Assembly: GCF_016802725.1 (NCBI RefSeq)
Contig: NC_052667.1
Span: 21,040,346 to 21,104,345 of the forward strand
Length of the DNA: 64,000 nt
Direction of reading: 5' to 3'
DNA from: Solenopsis invicta
Taxonomy: Eukaryota; Arthropoda; Insecta; Hymenoptera; Formicidae
In this document: positions 50,727 through 62,632 of the stretch, one piece after another
Layout: every line of letters starts with the position of its first letter
Position numbering within the stretch: the stretch's first letter is position 1
The notes under the pieces: model-generated
What the model was told of the DNA's origin: nothing
What the model saw: the letters and a program-made list of their open reading frames with translations, nothing else
The model's database searches: none
Made by a program: the position numbers and the translations under genes

Positions 50727-53700
50727 CGCGTGCTGCAACGTCAAAGAATCAGTATGCCGCACGAACTGCATCGGTAACTTTGAGTCTCGTTTCATACGTA
50801 CATACGTCGCCAACTGCGCGCAGAAGAAAATTGAATGCACTTCCGGAACACCGGGCATTACTTGTGACATGCACGTCTCTTTTGTCTTCCCTCTGCGTCG
50901 CTTTTACGACGGACATTTGAAGTTTGTACAACGGTTTGTCAGCCGCGAGGGCCCGCTACGTTACGAAACACGTTCGCGAACATAAATTGTTAGAGTTTTA
51001 ATTGTGACCGTGATAATTATAGTTATTTGTAAGTTTATTAAAACGAGCGTTTCGCGAATGTTGAGTTCTCACGCGTCGTAAAAAGAACATTTGACGCACT
51101 CGCAGCAAGTTATTTTTCACTTTCCATTTTTTTTTTGTTAAGTTTATTAGGATTTTACGTAATTTGCAACATTAAAAACGTATAAAAGGATTTACATATT
51201 ATTTTAAATAATTTATTGGAAAAATTAATGTTCTGCATCATGTGGTGTTGAGTGAGATATATCTGATCGATACGGGGCAAGGTTCAGTTTTGTGCTACAT
51301 TGTTCGCTTCAGCGGCGATTAATGGGAGAAAAAGGGAAATTTCTCGCACTTATCCGACCGTAACATTAATTAGCAGACTAATGTTAAACTCGTGTTTCTA
51401 AACTAATTCAATTAAAGCTCCTCTATAGTCATACTTTGCGCTCCTTGCCAAACAGCGATAGAGTTTAAGCATAACTCGCGCAACTCTCTTACCGAAACTT
51501 GTGAAATCTTGCCAGTTATATAATTTGAGATTGATATACAATATAAGAATTGCACATTTGTTTCTAAAATAAAAACAACAATTGCATTAAATGTCTTTGC
51601 ATCGAATTATTTAGCGATTTACATACACTTTCATTTTATTTTTATAATTTAAATTTTTTTTTAATTTTACGGATTATTAAAATAACTAATTAAAATAATT
51701 ATACGATATATTTTGATTGATTATTAGGCAGCGATAATTGCAAATGTATAATAGCTTTCTATTTGTACGAAATTTTGATAAAAAAATATTGCCGTTCCAT
51801 CACTCGATATTCCCAGATATGTACGTGTAAGCACATGGGACAGCCTATATTTGGAGTTATAGAGTTAATACCGGATCGGTGGCGTAAGCCTAAAGAGGCG
51901 GCATTAATCGGTGGTTCTCGGGTTTCTGCTCGCGCGAAAGTATTATCCTCTCGAGCCTCTATATCGAGGGAGTAGGCGAACAGTTGGCTAAATAGTTAAA
52001 TTAGATAATGGAGGCAGACAGGGTCGGCACGTGAAATTGGGTCAATTGATTCCTCCTCCACTGTCGTTACGGTCTCTCAGTTAACACCCGCTCGATCTAT
52101 CAAATCCACCGTGTCCGATGGTACGAGTCCCGTTCTGCGTGATATCGGGATCACTTCGATGGCAGAATAAACTAATCGAATTTGCGGGTTAAAAATTAAA
52201 ATCCACCCCCGAGATTTATTTACCACGCTTGCTAATTATTGTTCTGAAAAAATCGGCTTCTTTTCGTCGAGCATCCTCAATTTTCCCAGTTATTCACAGC
52301 TCACAAGTTTGATATGTAATCAATCGTAATTACGTTCGAGCATTCGAAACGGGAACGCGGATGTATAATTTGCTATACTTGTGTCGGTGGACAAACGGAA
52401 ACTTAATGAATTAAAGCGAGTGTGTACGTAATATGTTTCCACAGAAAATAACCGCAATATCGTAAATATTGATAAAATCTAATTTACAAGTGAAAAATTC
52501 TCTCGGAAAGAAGTTTTGCTCGCGGGTCAGGTTGCTCTTTCTCTTTCACTAACCGTCGTATGTTCCTTTTTTCATTTACACGACTCACCGTGAACTTCAT
52601 GCCAGATGCTCCATCCATCGTTCGATTACGGTGCACTCTGCGACAAAATGCCGCGATATATAATAATGACAAATACTATCGTCCGTCCTACTTTTCGAAG
52701 CAACGCGACGGCGGGCGAGGCTCGCGCTTCCGTAAATTCTCAGTTCGTGCGCTCAGGGCAAATCCCTTCCTTATCCCTGCGCGACGGCGTTAAATTCTTG
52801 ACGATACGAATTTCAAGCGCGCGAGGAGCGAGGAGGGAGATCGTCTTCCATTTTACTTACACGAGATCCTCTTACGACGGGAATCAACACGTAGATCGGG
52901 GAAAACGCGCGCGCGGCAGCGACGGCTGCAAGAAGAAAAGACATTCCATCGGCTCCCCTCGTGGGGCTGATCGAACGTGTACCGAGTCAACCCTATTTTC
53001 GCCCCTCGAGTCACGAGGTGGTAAATCCTCGGTCCCCCGGGCGAACTTCGGTAAACATCGACGTTAACTTCGAGGAGAGGAACGGGCGAACCCGGGTACG
53101 GGAGAGAGCGAGAGAGGATGAGAGAGAGTCCTCGCGAGACGACGAGGCCGGGCGAGGGGAGGCGAGACGAAGCGAGACGAACCTTATCCGTGGCGGATCT
53201 GATGGGAATTAACGTGGTCGAATGTGTGGGGGATACGTATCGATACTTTATCACACCGCACTGGTTTCGCGAAAACATCCCGTCTTTGTTTTTACGATAG
53301 CGCAGCGATCTTGAATCGCGGATACGGCGAGAATAACGATAACGGACTTTTGCAGGAAAGTGTTTTTGCGACTGATCCGATGTGAGATTACAGTGCTCGA
53401 AGAAAATCTCAAAAATGCCCGCGCACGTTTTTAATGGAAACAATATATAGTATATGTACCTTTAAAAAGCTCACGAGACGTTTGAGAAAGATTAATTAAA
53501 GTGAAGCGTTGACGCGATTATTTTTTTTTTTTAGAGATGGAAATTATATTGATGCATCATCATTTGGATTTCCTGAAGGGTTATACGTTTTATTTTTCTA
53601 AGAAACAATCTTTTGAGAACTTTTAGTTTTAAGAGGAAGAAAAATTTAGCTCCTTTTCCGCATGAGCTTATTTGAAATGCTTATTTCTCGCATTTTTCTT

Positions 53701-53798
53701 ATTTTGCATTATCAAGATGCGTGCATTTATCTTGCGAGGTAACAAATACCGTTGTGCCACGTAACTCTACAATAAGTGCAACGTAAGTTGGGAACCGT
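50727..53798. other. Intron with a GC-rich block at 52.5-53.4 kb
   Basis: AT-rich 51.0-51.8 kb, then increasingly GC-rich. The 196-codon minus-strand frame at 52853-53443 overlaps several plus-strand frames and resembles no known protein, so it is not called as a gene. Confidence 0.5.
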
Positions 53799-53816
53799 CG
53801 CCGTGAATTCACGGCG
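53799..53816. repeat. Perfect 18-bp palindrome CGCCGTGAATTCACGGCG
   Basis: Self-complementary over all 18 bases with no spacer, centred on GAATTC, in a GC-richer patch between AT-rich stretches. Confidence 0.9.
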
Positions 53817-56800
53817 CAGTCGAGAGATGGGTAGAGTCATGCTCTATAAACTCTCTAGTTCCATTAATTAGGTCTCGAACTTTTTATAAGCTTGTTACAT
53901 CCGATCGATGAGTGTTTACCAAGACGCTGAAGTGATCCGGAGTAGTCTCCAGAATCGTCTGACAAGTATATAAATCACTGTCTTTCTCGAGGAAGTTGCG
54001 GCTACGAAACACTCTATCTTCGTTTAACTTTACGGACGTTGATAGCGCTTTTATCTATAATATTTATGCGATGGAAATGCGCGCGAGTCAGACGAAATAA
54101 ATTTGGGTCGCGTAAGCGCGCGTTGTATTGTTGCGGAACTTTCGTTCTATCACATGGAAATCCTTCGTGACAGCGAAATCGCTATAAACAATTAGCAAGC
54201 GTCTCGTGTTACACATACTTTATGTCGTTGGTATTACTAGGGAGACCTGTTACAATGCATCACAGTGCGCTCTATTTCCCCGTGGAGCGATCACGCGATC
54301 GTTATATTTAAATGCGAACGAAACGCGATGCTTGGCAGGCACACTAAAAGTTTCGAAGCGCTCAAGTTCAGAAGCTTAGAAGTTGGTTTAATTTTGCTAC
54401 GCGGTTTCGCTCGTCCGCCGCATTGTTTGAAACTATTTCGGGAATAATACTAATTACACGCGAGCAACCGTTCCGTCGCGTTACATCGTGCGGTATCTGT
54501 TAGTAATTCTCTTGACTCTCTCTCGCCTCTTACGTCTCTTACCACGAGGACTAAAGAGCCTCAGCTGCGAGTTCTATTTTGCTTTAGAGACTATCGTTCT
54601 AAAAGTGGCTACTTCTGCCGTTGTGTAGATTGCAGTTTCCTGCAATTTACATGCGTTGTTGGTTAATCAGTGGAACGTATACACATTTACAATTTATGTT
54701 TACGATTTAGGTTTCGCGCGGTACCTAAATTCAATTATTCATACCCATTTGCGGATACTACCGAATCATTTCTGATAGGTATTAATTAAAATTAATATTA
54801 TACGAAAAATGATCTCAGCTAGAGAACAAAGCCTCTCTGAATTTATCTAATTTAATTTTACACGCGATTTTGATTAAATTTGATTTGGCGATGCATAACA
54901 TAGATAGCTTAATTAAATTCAATTTAATAATGTTTTGCGTGTATGTCCTTCTGTTCTTAATATATATTCTGATTAAAATTTATCATGTTAACATCAGCGA
55001 TCATTATTTTGACGAGTTGTGACGCATTGTGAAATTATAACAGACCTCGCAGTCCCCATCATCCTGTTTGCGATCGTCATCGTCTTTGCCTTTCCTCCGG
55101 ACAACTGCCCCGGTTTTTCATTTCTGCAAACATGACGCGCATGCGGGCGCGTGAGATTGATCGCGAACGCGTCATGTGTCCATCGTATGTGCTCATAAAC
55201 CATGCAACGAGAGATCCATCGGTCCGTGACGTTACGCCCTTCTTTCTCGTCCCTGCCTTTCCTACGCTGTTTCCTGTGTGGATATGTGGAATATATAGTA
55301 GCGGCTTCCGGAAACTAGTTCCTCCCCGCGATACATCGGGGAAGGGAAGAGCAGGGCAGGGAAGGAAAGGGAGATATAAAATACACCATATCGATAGATG
55401 GACGCCAGACGCGATTTGACAGGAAGTATACCGAAGACGTATAAATTCGAATTCGTTGGCCTTTATTTGCTTTTTATGGCGTTCCCCCGACAGAGAATGG
55501 AAATTGAGTTTTTGCTTCTCGCTCAACTTCCTCTATGAAATACCGGTGTCATCCGTCATTGCCAAGTGGCACCTGGGATTGATACAAGCATCGGTACCGG
55601 TGGGAACTCCGATGTGTTCGAAGCGATTGTTCGTAGCGAATGTGAACGCGAATCAATGACGCGCTAACTAGGAATTCAGACATAGGGTTCAATAGCTTGA
55701 AATTATTTCTTTCCGCAACGATTTACCTGCAGATAATATACAGAGGGAGTTAACTGAGATGAACGATTGCTAAAAGTATTTGTATTGCTTAACAAATTAC
55801 ATCTGTTGGATCGCTGGATTGTCAGAGACTCGTATCTCAAGACTTACCGTTTGCGTAGCATTATCTTAACACGGTTAAACGAAAATTTGATTGCGAAACG
55901 ACTTCCCCTCGTGCAAGCGACAAGGATAATAATCGCGGCATTAATGTACGAAGAGTCGGGCTTGAGTGAGCTTAAAAATATTATCCCCTAAGATGCGGCG
56001 GTAAAAGGTGAAAATTGAATTCCACGCGCTCTCGGCTTAATTTCATTGTCTACAACGCGTGGACACCATTCAGCGTTTAAAGCTGGTCATTGTAATTGCC
56101 GCGTTACGAGAGTCGAGTCCGACGAGAGATCGTGGCGGGAGAAAAACCGAGAGAAGAGGGTACCAGGGTGAATCTGGGCGACAGTGGTGTGTGGCTGTTT
56201 CACGGTAATACTCCACTGTGCCGGGATGCCGAGAGAAGCAATTTTACTTTGAGGTATTTCAAATCGTCGGGACTTTTCCCACCCGAGACGTTCCCTTCCC
56301 GTATGCGGGTAGACGCAATGTCGCGTCCCGGAAATGAAATCCTTCCGAAACTGGTTGGAGCAGCGGATCAAGCGGATCTGACCAGTTTGAAAACTGCCGT
56401 TGCCACCACCACCACCACCACCACCGTTGTCGCCGCCGCGCCGCTTCTATCGTCTGTCTAAAAGCGTACGCTGACCGACCGCGAAAGTATCGTTCTCGCC
56501 GCATCCGGTGTGTCTCGCTATTATTGTTTCGTCGTACCGTAGAAATCCGTTGCATCTGTCGCGTTCGGAGTACGCGATGTTCATTAGCGAGATTGAACGT
56601 TAGCGGGAAGCGGAAAGTACGATTGCACTCGAGACACATCGACGAAATCCCTGATTCTCGTCGCAATAGACAGTATCGTAACCGAGGTTTCAATTTCGAG
56701 TCAATAATGAGTCGGTTTCCCCTTGCCGCACGACAATGTCTCGTACAATCCAGGACGTATAAACGCATACTTGCATGCACATAAAGGGAGAGACATTTGA

Positions 56801-57582
56801 TTGTGCTCCACTTCGCCCTAATAGCGGCGCAGTGGAGAGTGTACATGCTTTCCGAAACGCGTGATAGTGCAAAAGCGGCATGGAGCTGCTGCTGGATATT
56901 TACGCCCATAGAACGTCAAAGAGCATAATGGCACGTGCGCTGACCCGTTTGCCTCAATAACCACATCTGATACGCGTTACCTTGAGATTTAATTCTGCTC
57001 CGACGTAGCAAATGTGACTATCTCGCGATCGTCTGCGACAACTGCGAATTCTCTACCGAATACACTTCTAGCATGAAATTAGACAGATAAAAGAAAGAAA
57101 TTGTAAACACACGTATACAATTCAGGAATCTGTTATATAATATAAAGAATTTGAGAATAGAATTAAAAATTAATCAAATTAAGGATTATCAGGGTCTGCT
57201 GCAAAATTGAGATAAATTATTTCGTTCACAGTAGACACATTTTTTATTTTTGTTAAAAAAAATCTTTGTTAAAATTCTTGTGTTAAATTGATATTCATCA
57301 TTCTTTTAGTGATAAAATAATACAATTTATAGATAAATGAATAACATTAATAACATAAAAATAATGTAGTTTTGAAAGGTTAATTTAAAAATAAATGAAT
57401 TTAATTCATGTGTCAACGTATTACAAATGTTAATTAAAGATATATGCTTCCACAATTTATTTCCAAATTATATCAAAGTGTCATATTTTTTGTATTAATT
57501 TTGTGTCACTTTTTAATATATTCTTATAGTAAATTACATAAAAATTTGAATATATCATTTTAAACTTGCAACATATGTTAAA
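53817..57582. other. Intron between the 53.8-kb palindrome and the weak third splice candidate
   Basis: GC-richer patches at 53930-54560, 55060-55680 and 56000-57070, AT-rich at 54660-54980 and 57070-57600. An 11-bp imperfect hairpin (GTAGATTGCAG / CTGCAATTTAC) lies at 54625-54650. Confidence 0.5.
56403..56425 (+). repeat. (CCA)n triplet run
   Basis: Seven to eight CCA units. On the minus strand they give a Trp7 run within a 216-codon frame (56259-56909) that has no other recognisable feature. Confidence 0.92.
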
Positions 57583-57615
57583 TTTAACATAAATTTTTCA
57601 ACTTAACAGGTACGT
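57583..57615 (+). promoter_or_regulatory. Weak candidate third recursive splice site
   Basis: A TTTAACA branch-like motif at 57583-57589, a short U-rich stretch, and AACAG ending at 57609 abut GTACGT at 57610-57615. GTACGT is off the GTRAGT consensus, but it is the very donor used by the kuz exon at 62633. The pyrimidine tract is poor (interrupted by AAC). It would divide the otherwise 35-kb last step of the intron. Confidence 0.3.
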
Positions 57616-58402
57616 TTTTAAAGTATTGAGATATCGATATATTGAAATGCTGCACGAAACTGTGTCGGCAATTAAAAAATTATTAAAAGAAGTATTTGAA
57701 ACGATCATTAAAATTTCCTATATAACAAAATCGTTTTCATATGCGCTCATTCGCAACGGAGCTTTTCCTGGAGCGCGTGCAATAAAAAAGCAAAAAAATT
57801 TGATAAGATTATGTATATTAAATTGTACGAGATAATTTATATTAGAAACACAAAGGGTTATTTCGAGTTTTTAAATATATTAGAAAATTAAACAACGCTT
57901 TTGTCGCGCTACGAGAGAACGCCGCGCGGCAGTACGAGAGAATTGATGGTTCCCGCCGGGTAGACACAATTTGCATTTTTGTTCTCGGCCCCGCGGCACC
58001 TTCATCTTCGTATCCAAATATCATGGCGCTCCGAGGAGCGCGTTGTCGATGCAATTCGCGCGAACGAATACCAGCGCAGCCGAAGACACAGCTCGGAAAA
58101 TTGTGGGATGGAAGAATGAGGGGCGGGCGACCGTCCCTCATTTTCCGATAGCATCCCTCCACCTCTTCAGAATATTACTTTTTGTTTTTTTTTCCTTGGT
58201 GCCGACATTAAAGTAGTTGCGAAACCTACGTCTCTATCGTTCCAGGATGGATTTTGTCGTCCTCCCGTGGCTGAAGTTATTTTTTTTTTTTCAGCGCCGG
58301 AATATTGAAAACGTTCGTTAGGGTGTAATTAAAACTTGGGCATAAAGCGATAAATTTTACTCAAGGCAGTCGCTCGCAATTATAAAAGCGGCTCGTTTCA
58401 TT

Positions 58403-58645
58403 TACACAGAAAAAAAATAGTATCAAATTAACAATTCATTGTTTCATATATAAGCAAGAATATAAAATTTTCCTGGTAGAATTTATAATCTTAAACAGAC
58501 ATAATTTGCTTACACGAAGAAAAGAATTTTCTTTATGTAAGCAAAATTATGTCTGTTTAAGATTATAAATTTTTCTAAGAAGATTTTATATTTTTGCTTG
58601 TATATGAAACAATGAATTGTTGATTTAATAATTTTTTTCTGTGTA
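58403..58645. mobile_element. Long-palindrome MITE with TA duplication
   Basis: The element 58405-58643 (239 bp) begins CACAGAAAAAAAAT and ends ATTTTTTTCTGTG, flanked on each side by TA. The two halves are near-complete inverted copies: ACAATTCATTGTTTCATATA at 58431-58450 is mirrored at about 58601-58620, and ACATAATTTGCTTACA is mirrored just past the centre at about 58520-58528. No ORF. A Tc1/mariner-type foldback MITE is the best reading. The high arm identity suggests it is relatively young. Confidence 0.8.
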
Positions 58646-61600
58646 GGTTTGTTCTAAATTTACGACGGTCCTCGTAATAAATTGAGAATTTCTAAGTGAA
58701 ACTCTGCCTCTATGTCGATTCGGATGATTTCAATTTTTTTGTTACATATACACATTTTCGAATATTCATTGTTTGACGTAACAGGCAAAAATATTGAACA
58801 TTTTTTCACTTTATTCTATATTTATCAGATTATAAAAAGATTATTTTTACTGATTTAATTTTCTCGATTTATAAACCGAGTTTGCATTGAACACTTTATT
58901 CATTTGCTATATCCTCTTCAAAATAAATAGAATTACAACGGCAAGTAAAATTACAATGAAGCGCGGCATAATGACTCTTCATTTAGTTTCAGTCTCTTTG
59001 TTTCTGTCATAGGATTACGAGAAACGTTACATTTTTCACTTTGTTCGATTTTTGTTACGCGCTACAAAATAAGTATGTGTCTGTCGTATGGTCCATGGAA
59101 CATTCGTTCATTCGTGAGAAGCGAAAGGTGAGAAGATTTATTTCAAATACGCCAGATAAAACACATTTGGCAAAGCGCAGTCTCTTGTGCAACTGCATTT
59201 TAATTTTATTTAATTCTGTCAATGGATACATGTGAACGTCCCGTAATTTTATCAGAAAAACGATTGCAGGGGGAATTCTTTTTTTTTTTTTTTTCCATTG
59301 TTACGCAGAAACTATTATATTTTATCCCACATTCGAAGTATCATTCGTTCGTTACGTATTACAGAGATGTATATTTTTTGCGCCGAAAAGATGCAGGCGC
59401 ATTTGATTTATTTCTTTGCGCTACAACCGGCGGAATTTTCACGCTCTGAGATAAACTAGTAACGTTATACGAACGCATATCGATCCGCCTCCCGCTACAA
59501 TGCATAAAAAGGTACGTCGTCGCAGTCTGTCTCATGCATCATATGCGTCCCTGCAGCTTTAGATGTCGATACGTTTTCATGTTTCGTTTCGAATCCTTCT
59601 ATTCATTCGAGAGCGGATGGAAATGTGGAAGCGAGTCGCGCATCTCGTTTCCCGAGTTTTTATTTGATACGGGGTATTTGCCGAAATATACCAAGTTTAG
59701 TAGTGAAACAGAATTTATTATTACTTAACGAATCTCACGATTCTGTTCAATAATAATATAATTTACGATATTGTTCAACATTGGAAATCAGCTTAACGAA
59801 TCAAATGTAAATAGCGGGATCTGATTTCTTAATTCACACGTGAGAGAGAACGTTAATGAAATTTTATTCTGAAGCTTAATTATCGACATTGTAAAAACTT
59901 TTGTAATTATCTTAATGTCCTTTCGTTAAGGTTATAAAATTGCGTTGTTGGCATTGGATTCATCCAATAATTGCACTGCTATGTCGAAAATTGAGGAACA
60001 AAAAATGATGGTATTCAATTAAAGTTTCATTAAAGAGCAATTAGTTTCACATTTGTTAAAAAATATAATCTTGTTATTGACTCTCATACCTCGGCGAATG
60101 TCGTATGTATGTGTGTATTGACAATGAACATTTATAATTGATAATAGACTTTTTTGGAAACACATTACAAACGATCGAAGAGATCGCGATCATTTTATTG
60201 ATTACATGACGGCTCGATGTACTTTCATCATATATTTCATTATATGCTTAATAAATGAACAATGAAATGCTTTTTTTGACGTGGACGGATGGGATGGTTG
60301 GTTAATAAGCCTTTTCCGTTCGGTTTCATGCCTTCTTCGATGGCTTGATTCGGATAAAGACAAAAATTCTAGGCGAGGGTGGACAATCAGCTTATTTCGA
60401 GCTTACCACATAAAATTCCTCTTTGTTCCGATACCACGGTCTAAGAATGAAACCTAGAGAGACTTAACGTTCCTTCGTCTTCTTTTTTAACGTCTCTGCA
60501 CTCGAAGCTAAATAAAGTACATGCTGCCCGCTTTCATAAAAATCAATTTTTCCACTCGCAATATTACGCGCAATACTCGCGGAAGCGAAATATCTCGAAA
60601 AATGTAATTCACCTGCATTATCACTGCAGTATCAGGGTTTCTTTTGATGTCCGTAAATTGCAGCACTAAACACATCTGAAAAATGTCATTTAGTATCGGA
60701 ATAAGTAATGGAAAGAGAAACGATATTCTGTGCCTAATAGGACGCTACAATTGTAGCTCTCAAACGCGCAGTGCGAGCAGCGCTCTTGCGTAAGCGCCTT
60801 TATGATTTCTCGGATACTGGATGCAGCATCACGTAATTTTTCAGCGCATAATGAGATTAAATGCCTGACATCAAGATAAAAATGCCGATGATAAAACAAT
60901 TTCATTTCCTTTTCTCTTTCTCGACATATAAATTACTTCTCTTGACTGTTCGTAAATTCTTTGCGATATTTGAAATGGCTCTCTCGTCGTGAATAGAAAT
61001 TATATCGAACGGATATCGAATTTCCTGAATAATGAAACGGTCTCGCTTTGCAATTGCACGTCATATAAACATCATGGAGAAAAGAATGATCTATTTCTGC
61101 AAAGATGAATCTCGTGTTACGCGCTCGAAATTTGTCGCTCATAGTCGAGCATCTTCATTTAGCGCGACGCAATTTAGCATTGTTCGCGCAGTAAATAGGC
61201 TCGAAGGCATTAAGAACTTGGAGAATTACGCGCCTCATTTGTTGTGATCAGCCTTAAAAGTTATGCGTCTGATATCGGGTTGACTCATTTGCGCAATTGC
61301 ACTTATCGCGAATGCGAGGCAGCGTGTTTCGTACATAATGCGAGGTGCTTGCGAGGCGCGCTCTTTAGAAATCGGCTAAATGACGCGACGAGGAAAGTGC
61401 ATTTTTGCCCTCCATAATATTCATACAGTACGGTGACGTTGTTCCGAGAGCTTGCCGGAGAGTAACGCGCGCATCTCGCGGAAAGCGTTTGGGATTCCGG
61501 GCGGCAAGAGAGTGCCGTGCACACACCCTCGCGTCGCTCGGCAGATATGCGAAGCCCGGGCGAAATTGTGGTGGCTCTTCGTAGAGTGGTGGCCGTTGCC

Positions 61601-62368
61601 TCCCTTTTTGTCGCGCACGATTACTCCGGATTTTTTTCACGGGACAAAAGTCGCCTGATATAAATTCAAAAGCTGTGCTTACGGAAATTACACGCGATAT
61701 CAATTCCGTGGAAAAGGAGGAGAGAGGAGAGGAGCTGTTGCCAGGCCATACTTCGCAGGGTACCTTGTCTCGTTAACGTAGTTATAAGGGGATGAGCTAC
61801 ACAATTCCGGGTCAAATCTCTGGAGAGCTTCTCCCGTTCGGTTCTCTCAAATGGTTAGCACGTCGATCGAATCATCCTGTTTTTATCGCGCGATATGAGC
61901 CGAGCTGGGACTTGTTAGGGGCGAAAACAGGTCCACCTCCCTCTTCGACGCTGGTGGGGAAGCTCGTACGAGCTATAGGCCACACGAAAATCCGCGCGGT
62001 GGAGACTGAATTATTCGATCGACCTGATTACGTGAAGGTCTCGGGAAGCTCCTCGCAGTTCTTTACACGTTCGAGTTCGGCCATTATTTATCTGTGATGA
62101 CTCTCGTACTCCGTAGAATAAAATATGACTGTGTTATTTGTAGTTTGGAGAAAATGCTTCGATACGTTCTGCATACATATTTATAGCAGTTATTTCTGAA
62201 TTGATCTACGTTCGGATTTTATAACGATACTTATATCGAGTCTTAAAGTATTTAATACTTGTCACTGTGACAAGTCAAATCCGGAAGTGGATAAAATTCA
62301 ATTTAGTACTTAGCTAAGGAAGATTGATTCTAAATGCATTATTGAATTTATTTACAATTTTGTTACAG
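58646..62368. other. Last intron segment before the kuz exon
   Basis: AT-rich to about 61.0 kb with a T15 run at about 59280, then a GC-richer block at 61300-62100, before the AT-rich 3' end with the kuz acceptor. No other exon recognised. Confidence 0.55.
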
Positions 62369-62632
62369 CTCGTCGATTGAACGAGTACATCCGTCACTAC
62401 GAAACGCTGTCATATCCCGTCGAGGAGGTCCACCGAAGTCATCTGAGGGCGAAGAGGTCGATCAATCGCGACAGTACTGTGACGTTAAAGTTTCGCGCGC
62501 ACGGCAAGGACTTCCACATTCGATTAAAACGGGACTTGACCACCTTTAGCAACAACTTAATTATTGAAGGATCAACGGGGGAGAGACAGTACGACTCCGA
62601 CGTCTCTCACGTTTATCAGGGCAACTTAGTTG
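62369..62632 (+). CDS. kuz: Internal exon of ADAM10/Kuzbanian metalloprotease (prodomain part)
   Basis: Partial CDS, one internal exon. Seen: an acceptor TTTGTTACAG ends at 62368 and a donor GTACGT begins at 62633. The 264-nt exon starts with the last two bases of a codon and ends with the first base of one (phase 1 to 1), with no stop in frame. The translation contains LNEYIRHYETL, then RAKRS (RAKR at 62446-62457), KFRAHGKDFHIRLKRD and a YDSDVSHVYQGNLV end. Family knowledge: this order of blocks (LN-YI-HYE, basic RAKR, AHG-F-LR-KRD, SH-Y-G) is the N-terminal prodomain of ADAM10/Kuzbanian, a type I membrane metalloprotease that sheds Notch. RAKR matches the upstream proprotein-convertase-type site known in ADAM10 prodomains. 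The catalytic HExxH, disintegrin and membrane segments must lie in later exons outside the window. TTG at 62377 is an internal leucine, not a start. The next exon was not found before 64000. Confidence 0.93.

Noticed and set aside
52853..53443. 196-codon minus-strand frame
   Set aside because: GC-rich block with competing frames on the other strand. No recognisable motif, signal peptide or splice signals.
56259..56909. 216-codon minus-strand frame with a Trp7 run
   Set aside because: The Trp run comes from (CCA)n. The remaining residues match no family I recognise and overlap plus-strand frames in GC-rich sequence.
59280..59309. T15 followed by CCATTGTTACGCAG, another acceptor-like site
   Set aside because: No plausible donor follows within a normal exon length, and no coding similarity.
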